This document shows, in pieces, positions 57,291-64,000 of a DNA stretch of 64,000 nucleotides. A program made the position numbers and the translations under genes. The notes under the pieces were generated by a model that was not told where the DNA came from, ran no database searches, and saw only the letters and a program-made list of their open reading frames with translations. How positions within the stretch are numbered: the stretch's first letter is position 1; each line of letters opens with the position of its first letter. This DNA is from Meconema thalassinum (taxonomy: Eukaryota; Arthropoda; Insecta; Orthoptera; Tettigoniidae): the NCBI GenBank assembly GCA_946902985.2, contig OX336388.2, forward strand, positions 1,210,092,609 through 1,210,156,608, read 5' to 3'.

Positions 57291-57867
57291 TAACCGTCTA
57301 TAAGACTAGTAAAGAATTGATTTATTCTGAAAGGCTGCTACTCCCTTTCAGAATAAGTAAAGAGCAATTCTACTAACAAAAATACTAACATTCTAACGTA
57401 CTAACAATTAAATACCAAAATTCTACTAACAAAAAACTTAAGTTCCACCAACCACAAATACTACCACTAAAACAGTCTGTCACCAGGCACACTCACATGC
57501 ACCCTCACACATCACAGTCTACTGAAACAATGAACTATAACTAATAAACAATGCAACTGCTACCAGACACACTCACACACCACAGTCTAATAGAACAATG
57601 ACATATATCTAATAGACAAACTAGCTACCTACTTACAACTAAAACTAACTACATACTTACTGTACTGTTATTTGAATTGACAATATTTACAAAATGCAAT
57701 TTAGATAGAAAATACTTACAAAATGTAATTTTGATCCAAAATTGTCAGAAAATGCAATTTAAGGGGGACGTATGTAAAATTGCACTAAGTGAGAAATGGT
57801 TTCATTTCGGCTGTATTAAGGTAAAGAACTGATTTTACTTTTATTGATTTATTTATTACAGTAGATA
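57291..57867. other. Intergenic, with a hairpin and a reversed minisatellite fragment
   Basis: 57322-57334 and 57344-57356 are a perfect 13-bp inverted repeat (ttattctgaaagg) with a nine-base loop. 57360-57660 is an A/C-rich low-complexity stretch with 'tactaacaaaaa' words. 57680-57765 has three reversed units of the 10200-11065 minisatellite ('aaaatacttacaaaatg'). Confidence 0.55.
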
Positions 57868-57995
57868 AGTAATAATAATAATAATAATAATAATAATATA
57901 ATATCGTATGGCTTCGGGTGCTTTGTTATTTGCGCCCAGAGGGCAGATTGCATGTCGAATTCTGCTGCTCCTCGGAGCGGATGACTAATGAAACA
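57868..57995 (-). mobile_element. SINE 3' end with (AAT)n
   Basis: An AAT run (57869-57895) leads into 'atatcgtatggcttcgggtg' and 'gcatgtcgaattc', the same junction as at 60838-60910. Reversed, this is a SINE 3' end with an ATT tail; the head is missing. Confidence 0.5.
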
Positions 57996-58211
57996 ACAAT
58001 AAATCACTCGGTCGGCTTCGTTTCCTGTCAACTGTTCACTTTCTGGCTGCCTCATGCAATCCCCAAATAAGACAAAGTATCGACCATTTTCGTTACTTAA
58101 TTACTGTTAAAATTAGCAACATTAAGTGGCGTGCTGATACAGCGCTCAAATTCTGCTTTAGAAAAAACACACCCACAAACTGGGTACTAGGTACCAGTAG
58201 CAAAAGCCTCC

Positions 58212-59405
58212 TTAGTCATACTTATCAACACTAAGAATAGGAGGTGAAAGGTTCACTACTCCTGCAATAATAGTCATTACAGAATCCATGTATGGAACCA
58301 TATATAAATTGACTCTCCCTTTTAATACTTTAAATATTTTCATCCTCTGAATTGTTCTTTCTAAATGCACTCTAGCTGCAGCTATGTCAGCAGTTCTGAG
58401 TGCATCCTCTGTTGACAATTGCTGATTCTTACCAAGAAAGGGTGGCCTGATCAATTGTATATTCCTTTCAATGCACTCACTCTCTATCAAAAATCCTTTA
58501 TCGACCATTACAGCATCCTGATAAGGTAATAACATGCCTAATAAATTGGATTGCAAAAATATTTCTTTGTCTGTAACCCTTCCACCATACACTTGACTTA
58601 CAAAAGTTACTAAACCTGATGGTGCAACACCAACAAGTACATTCAATGTGTAGTCGCCTTTGTAATGAGATTAGGACATCACACGACACTTTAAACACTT
58701 ATTTTTCTCCACGGGAATTTCTGTACAATCCAAAATAACTCTAGTATTCTGATAATGTTGAAAACATATAGGCATTCTCTTCTTGATCTTTCTCCAGCCA
58801 TGGAACAGCTGTTTTTAGTGCCTCATGTAATAACTCTACTGTTACATGGAAATAGTTCTTACATGTATTAGCTGTGACCCCAAATAGAACAGCTAAACAC
58901 CTAAAAGAAAGATTAATTTTCAATTTCACGAACACTAAAATGATACGCTTTCTTAATGACAAGGTTAGTGGTTTGGCACTCTGCCTTTCTAATTTTCCTG
59001 TAGCAACACATATATTATCTAATAATGTAACCGATGGGATACCAGTAAATGCATTAATTTCTCTATTTGTTTTCATCATGTCCTCTAAAGTTATTTTTCT
59101 ACAATCATCAATTACACTTGGCGTTACTTGTATCCCTTTATCTTCTACACATTTCCTTAGAGTGGGATCTTCCACCAGAGCTGCAAACATCTCCTCTGCC
59201 ACAGTATCTGTGTCTTCAGTTACCACTTCACTGTCTTCAGTTGGAGATGGTGGTGCCACAGCTTCATGTCTATGTTGCACACATGCATCCCTGGCCTCTG
59301 CCTGTAGTTTCAGGGGAGAAGATATCTTCTTATTCAATGATCTTAGTGGCAATTTCTGAGAGGGGATGGCGCCCTCCTTCAGGTATCTTTTACATGCTCT
59401 CACAT
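58212..59405 (-). pseudogene. DDE transposase exon 2, frameshifted (THAP-DDE element)
   Basis: Begins at a splice acceptor (ttactttcag, AG complement of 59406-59407) and runs in one frame to a stop at 58741. It has an acidic linker, then an HTH segment (LSLRKRIILVFVKLKINLSF ... LAVLFGVTANTCKNYF, ~58860-58950) of the HTH_Tnp_4 type. Near 58780-58800 the homology moves to another frame, which carries the first catalytic Asp in 'VILDCTEIP' (~58730). A TAA at 58671-58673 breaks it again. From 58646 the frame holds GVAPSGLVTFVSQVYGGRVTDKE, the second Asp in AVMVDKGF and the RxxxERTIQRMK segment of DDE_Tnp_4 transposases. Probably ISL2EU/PIF-Harbinger-like; the repeat ends were not found. Confidence 0.8.
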
Positions 59406-59640
59406 CTGAAAGTAAAGTATATTTATAATTCTACTGCAATATTATAACAATCTTATGCTTATTAATAATCCTACCCCACTGGAAGTAGCTTGTGTAGTCC
59501 ACTTTAAGAAGAATATGTATAAATAATGTAGCCTAATCCAGTGTATGAAGGTTATCTTTCCACAACTGGGACGTAATTAATATGTATGAAAGAAATAAAC
59601 AGGTCATCTACAGTACACGTACAAAGGAATGTTTACTAAC

Positions 59641-59830
59641 CTGGATAAAAATAATCCTCCTTTGAGAAATGCAAACCGCATACAATCATATATTTAGAAA
59701 TTGGCTTTGCGATGCGAAGTACTCGACTCCATTCCTTCTTTAAACCTTTCTCTTTAGGAAAGTAATGCATTGATATGCCTCTTGTTGCCTTTGAAGAGCA
59801 CTGTGGAACTGAACAATATCTATTACTCAT
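59641..59830 (-). pseudogene. THAP zinc-finger exon 1 of the transposase
   Basis: ATG at 59830; MSNRYCSVPQC opens a THAP (C2CH) DNA-binding domain, with Cys at residues 6 and 11, Cys51 and His54 ('VCGLHF') and the HYFPKE block between. The exon ends at 'atccag|gttagt', and the codon is completed by exon 2 in phase (g|at), across a 235-bp intron (59406-59640). The missing part is the THAP C-terminal end, expected in exon 2. This exon itself is undamaged. THAP plus DDE is a known pairing in several eukaryotic transposases. Confidence 0.85.
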
Positions 59831-60617
59831 TCTTCAGCCTCAGTTATTATGCAATATATAGATTGTTACATTTAGTGTTACTTCGTTTTGAGGTACAAAC
59901 CCAGGTGTTTTATTGCTGTCCGTGTACTATAGAATTTTGTAAAATGCCCCTTTACAATATTTTAAAACATGTGCAATGTTCGTGGGGCTTATTGGGTGCA
60001 AATCTATTACTGTATAATACGGTACACTCCAAGTAGGGTGTACCAAAAAGCTGCTGATAATCCTAACTTGATACACCTAGACGAAAACCCCGAACAGAAA
60101 CGACAAACCCCAAAAGATTTGCTTGAATTTATTTATCAACTAATTGGATACTCGTGTGTATATCCTAGATATGGTGTCATCGCAATATCCAACAACTGGG
60201 ACTTTTTCTTATTTGCGCACACATGTGTGTCATGATTGCTAACAGAGGAGGATTGTGAAGTTGCCAAATGTCGTACACAGAATATTACTGGCTGAATACT
60301 TCGGCACATGAAGAGAGAGAGAGAGTTAATTCTATACATCGCAGAATAGTTGAGAAAATACTTTATTGCTTTTCCAGAACTTTTGCATTCCTTTACCTCG
60401 AGGCAAGTTTGCTAGTTGCAGTTCCAAAGAAAGTGCAATATCATATTTCAGAGAGGAGTAACGATAGTTTCAATATATTACAGAGATATCCCGAGGCAAG
60501 AACTGCACTTCAGTGCCGTACTGGGGCTCCAACAAAGTTCACAACCCGAGATCATTCGGATTGTTTACCACTGGAGGCACTGTATCATCTCTCCTATCAA
60601 TTCAAATGATTGCAATT
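59831..60617. other. No gene recognised
   Basis: Frames at 59770-60036, 59969-60235 and 60268-60609 (plus) have no recognisable domain or composition. A short palindrome 'cactccaagtagggtg' lies near 60025. It may hold the missing end of the THAP-DDE element, which I could not define. Confidence 0.45.
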
Positions 60618-60620
60618 TGT

Positions 60621-60659
<39 letters not shown>

Positions 60660-60663
60660 TTTT
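60618..60663. repeat. (TTTA)n microsatellite
   Basis: About eleven TTTA units, clean. Confidence 0.95.
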
Positions 60664-60757
60664 AAAATAGGCATCTGAGCCTATGATGATACAGTACATA
60701 GAAATTATATTTGGCGACAGAGAAAAGAATTACATGTTCCTACTAGTTATAACAAGT

Positions 60758-60758
<1 letters not shown>

Positions 60759-60838
<80 letters not shown>

Positions 60839-61206
60839 TCGTATGGCCTCGGGTGCCTGGTGCAAGCTTTGTTAATTGACACCCCGAGGGTAGCTTGCAT
60901 GTCGAATTTCGTCGTTCCTTTGAACGCTATGAAAGTCAAGGAAGTTAGATATCTAAACTCCTTGACACTACAGCGCTTTCAAGTAGAGAATGGAGGAACT
61001 TTGTGTTGGCGGAAAATCCCGAGATTAATTTTGCCATTGAACACTGCCTACTGAATTCAAATGGGTTCTTTAACATGCCAACAACGTATGACATGAGTGT
61101 CGTGATTCTTGTCGCCTTTCAAAAATCACTTACCATGGCCAGGAGTGAAACTGCAATCTTGGGATTGGTAGTCCGACACGATAACCACTCACCCACCGTG
61201 GCAAGA
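60759..61206 (-). mobile_element. tRNA-derived SINE with ATT tail, minus strand
   Basis: On the minus strand: a tRNA-like head (A box 'gtgagtggttatcgtg', B box 'gcagtttcactcc', complement of ~61145-61200), a body, 'gcaagctaccctcgggg', then 'cgaggccatacgat' and the reversed AAT run at 60759-60838 as the tail. The frames 60683-61054 and 60730-60939 are microsatellite artefacts. Confidence 0.65.
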
Positions 61207-61248
61207 TATAACAAGTTAAAACGTATATGAACAGAAGTTATATAATAT

Positions 61249-61760
61249 ATAATACTAGCTGAAGGACCCGTGCTTCGCTACTGTAAATAAATTGAAAGGC
61301 GACAGTTAAAACAGGGGATAGGCGAGGTGCTGCACGGAGGGAGAGTTAGGATGGAACATTTTGTCCAGCTACACCGCTTGGCATTGCCCGTATTTTATAG
61401 CACAAAATTAGGTTTTACTCGCTAACAGTTGGAGATACATGAAAAGTGATAAGAACCATTCTGATAGATATTTAAATTTTAAACCTAGTATATGCCATCA
61501 AAAGTTTGCAATTTCTTAGCTTTCTCTTTTTATTTGAAATTGAAATATGATTGTTTGAAAGCAAAGGGTGTAGTGACGTCACTAAAATGGTCGCCATCTT
61601 TAAATAGTACACAGTGTTGAAATCAAAGGTAGCATATATATTAACCAGGTAAATCAGCTACTTCCATGTAAAATTCCATGTAAATCGGACCAGTGGTTCT
61701 TTGGTGATCGAGTAATACAAAGACACACAGACACATACCATCTCATTTTTATATATAGTA
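61249..61760 (+). repeat. Short dispersed element starting ACTAGCTG
   Basis: Begins 'actagctgaaggacccgtgc' and ends 'catctcatttttatatatag'. Its edges (CTAG...CCCG at one end, TATATA at the other) resemble those of the family A elements, but the ~510-bp interior has no clear tandem repeat. It includes 'gtaaatcggaccagtggttc'. Type uncertain. Confidence 0.45.
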
Positions 61761-62175
61761 TAGATGTAGTTTTTTGATGTACGAAAAACATACGATAATA
61801 TTTACTTAGTAATTTGAAAGTACCCATGTTTTAGTACAAAAGGAGCCTGGTCATGGCTTCTAATGATTACTATGAGAATTATTGGTGACGTCAGTTACCT
61901 GTAGGTTTGCTACGGTACTGTATCTGTTGAGGCAGTGGAGGAGGTAATGTTCTGTACAAATCATTTACTCTAATAGTCATCTTTTTGACTTATTGAGTAT
62001 ACAGGGAGCTGCCGTAGTACTTCTAAACTGAACTCAACGTCTTAAGCAGAAAAGAGGACGTGATCATGGCGCGGTTAATCATTTTAGGTTACTGTTTCAT
62101 TTTGTTTGCTATAAATTATTCTGGTTCTGTTAGTCTTAGTCAAGTCTTACCACAGTTACTATATTACTGATTTGT
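61761..62175. other. No gene recognised
   Basis: AT-rich sequence with nothing supported. Confidence 0.45.
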
Positions 62176-62949
62176 AATACAAAAGATAGCCGGTGCAGGT
62201 TAACACTGCCAACAATTAAAACAATGCAGTATAAAAACATTAGGATTAATAAAACATAAACGTCAACATAGTAGTAGAACACACCTTAACGGAGAGTATA
62301 ACACTACAATACAATATATTGCGCGTGATACCTTCCGTCATAAGGTAAAGATTCAAAATCTCCCGTAACAGCAGCGGCATCAAGAGTATGAAATTAGACC
62401 CAAGATGTCACATTTAGGCGACCACGTGGATTAGCGGCTAACATTCTCGGCTGTCGCCTTGGAGGTCTGAGTGTGAATCCGTCTCTGCCAAGATATTTTA
62501 ATTTTGGTGTGAGTGCTGGAAGGGTTAAACTGCGCCTTCTGTGGCAAAACTTGGAAGTTTTTAATACAAAAGATAGCCGGTACAGTTTAACACTGTCAAA
62601 AATTAAAACAATGCAGCATAAAACATTAGGTATAATAAAACATAAACGTCAACATGTTAGTAGTAGAACACACCTTAACGGAGAGTATAACACTACAATA
62701 CAATATATTGCGCGTGATACCTTCCGTCATAAGGTAAAGATTCCAAATCTCCCGTAACAGCAGCGGCGTCAAGAGTATGAAATTAGACCCAAAAGGTCAC
62801 ATTTAGGCGACCAAGTGGATTAGCGATTAACATTCTCGGCTGTCGCCTTGGAGGTCCGAGTTTGATTCCGGCTCAGCCAAGCAATTTTAATTCTGGTGTG
62901 AGAGCTGGAAGGGGGTACACTGTGCCTCCCGTGGCAAAACTTGGAAGAT
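62176..62949. repeat. 387-bp tandem duplication including a SINE head
   Basis: 62176-62562 and 62563-62949 match over their whole length with few differences ('aatacaaaagatagccggt', 'acaccttaacggagagtata', 'cgtgataccttccgtcataa'). Each copy ends with the same tRNA-like head (62417 and 62807). Only the second continues into a full SINE. Confidence 0.85.
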
Positions 62950-63170
62950 GTTTTCCATGGTTTCCCACTTCTACTCGAAGCAAATTCCGGGATAGTTTCT
63001 AACTGAAGGCAATAGCAACCTCCTTTTTAATCTTCACCTGAATCACAAATACACACACTAACAGCCATCACAGTAACACAGTATATCAGAAAAAATTCAT
63101 ACACACTTAAGTTCATGGGGCTACATGGCCATGATGTCGCGAAGCCTCTAAATCAATCAACAATGACAGA
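62807..63170 (+). mobile_element. tRNA-derived SINE
   Basis: The head has 'gtggattagcgattaacatt' (A-box area) and B box 'gagtttgattccgg' (62860-62875). The body has 'gttttccatggtttcccac', and the 3' module 'cttcacctgaatcacaaata' / 'gttcatggggctacatggcc' is shared with the SINEs at 3421, 24470 and 51785. Its tail is short ('atcaatcaac'). Confidence 0.65.
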
Positions 63171-63228
63171 ATCATTTAAGCTCATTTAAACTGAATACTA
63201 AGTTTCGTGATGATATCTATATCCGTTG

Positions 63229-63324
63229 TTACGTTAGGCCGCATGCAGTGTTAGCCGTTCTTACGTTAGGCCGCATGCAGTGTTAGCCGATGTTACGTTA
63301 GGCCGCATGCAGTGTTAGCCGATG
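63229..63324. repeat. 32-bp tandem repeat, three copies
   Basis: Three nearly perfect copies beginning 'ttacgttaggccgcatgcag' at 63229, 63261 and 63293. Confidence 0.9.
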
Positions 63325-64000
63325 TATTTGTTTTTCTATTTTAATCCCCTACATCAACCCCTGTTAATCAAATTTTTAAAAACTACATATTCAGATTTTT
63401 ATGCCGTTCAGATTCCTAATGTTCTTATCGTGGTTTGGATAGAAAATGGGGGCCCATGGCCTGGTGTTTACGTCTTGAGTTACTGTTGTCATGGAGAAAA
63501 TGGAGTAGCATGGCCCCTTACAGAGACAGGTGGAAACCCCTTCTTGAGGTACTGTTGCCATTGAGAAAATTGAGTGTCATGGCCTCTTACCGACATAGAT
63601 GGAAACTTGGTGGACCCGTCTTGTGCTACAGTTGCCATGGAGATGGCCGGCCTTGCCGTTCCTTCATAAGTTAATATTCTGATTTTATTAGCCTTTGCTC
63701 GAGTGAAAATAGGCCGATATCAGAAGAATGAGAAAGACTATCGAAGATTCACGTAACCAGCGGTTTCTTCTGGGTCCTAAACTATATGTATGCAAAATTT
63801 GGTTGAGATTGGTGGAACGGTGTGGATTTGTATACGGAACAAATATACATACTGTCCCCGTTAACCGGCAGTGAATTGCATTTCCCAGCGATAACATCGC
63901 AATTCATGCCGATAACATATATCAGATAAAGAAAATAATGATTGAGGTCTAGGTTTGAAAATAAAAAAATATAAAAACAAGATGTTCAATAAAGAACATA
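63325..64000. other. No gene recognised
   Basis: 63430-63660 has a loosely repeated ~75-bp motif ('gttgtcatggagaaaatgga', 'gttgccattgagaaaattga'), probably another degenerate array. 'gcaaaatttggttgagattg' at ~63792 resembles the core word of the other arrays. Frames 63322-63564 and 63435-63674 are artefacts. Confidence 0.4.

Noticed and set aside
59770..60609. Overlapping plus-strand frames upstream of the THAP exon
   Set aside because: No recognisable domain, and they overlap each other in different frames; treated as chance.

Overview
The window looks like intergenic DNA from a large, repeat-rich arthropod genome, most likely an insect. The reasons are insect-type non-LTR retrotransposons, tRNA-derived SINEs with (ATT)n or (AACC)n tails, a Ty3/gypsy element, a mariner-type miniature element, a spliced THAP/DDE transposase and many kilobase-scale tandem-repeat elements. 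I recognise no host protein gene, no true tRNA or rRNA gene and no prokaryotic feature. The species cannot be read from the sequence; an orthopteroid insect is only a guess.

Layout. 1-3.9 kb: two copies of a (repeat + SINE) block flank a 164-bp tandem array (family A). 4.0-5.5 kb: a 146-bp array (family B). 6.5-9.5 kb: two decayed LINE fragments, a SINE and ATT microsatellites. 10.2-11.1 kb: a ~30-bp minisatellite. 11.7-13.3 kb: a terminal-inverted-repeat (TIR) element holding a mariner-type MITE. 13.8-20.5 kb: a full-length gypsy element on the minus strand with two LTRs, gag, a slippery heptamer and a pol broken by stops. 20.5-23.0 kb: a truncated LINE between inverted repeats, then another B element. 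23.4-29.9 kb: a large TIR transposon into which a SINE, a B fragment and an intact RTE-like LINE (992 codons) have inserted. 29.9-37.1 kb: a family C array, then a B element split by a SINE that is itself split by a 3.87-kb unidentified insertion. 37.3-40.9 kb: a ~490/650-bp array (family F). 40.9-50.3 kb: a second A array, a B element split by a family D array, and two A elements back to back on the minus strand. 51.8-53.9 kb: two SINEs. 54.2-57.3 kb: a nearly complete LINE on the minus strand with one nonsense codon. 58.2-59.8 kb: a broken two-exon THAP-DDE transposase. 60.6-63.3 kb: SINEs, microsatellites and tandem duplications.

The most unusual content is the set of tandem-repeat elements (A, B, C, D, F and an ill-defined G). 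They have different core repeats, yet B and D share both ends, C shares one of them, and most carry a related core word (GATGAAAyTTGGT-like). Family B places a GCCAT / AAnATGGCGGC word, the YY1/Pho binding consensus, at almost exact 143-147-bp spacing. I see no host pathway; the 'system' here is layered mobile DNA, and its order of insertion can be read from nesting and target duplications.
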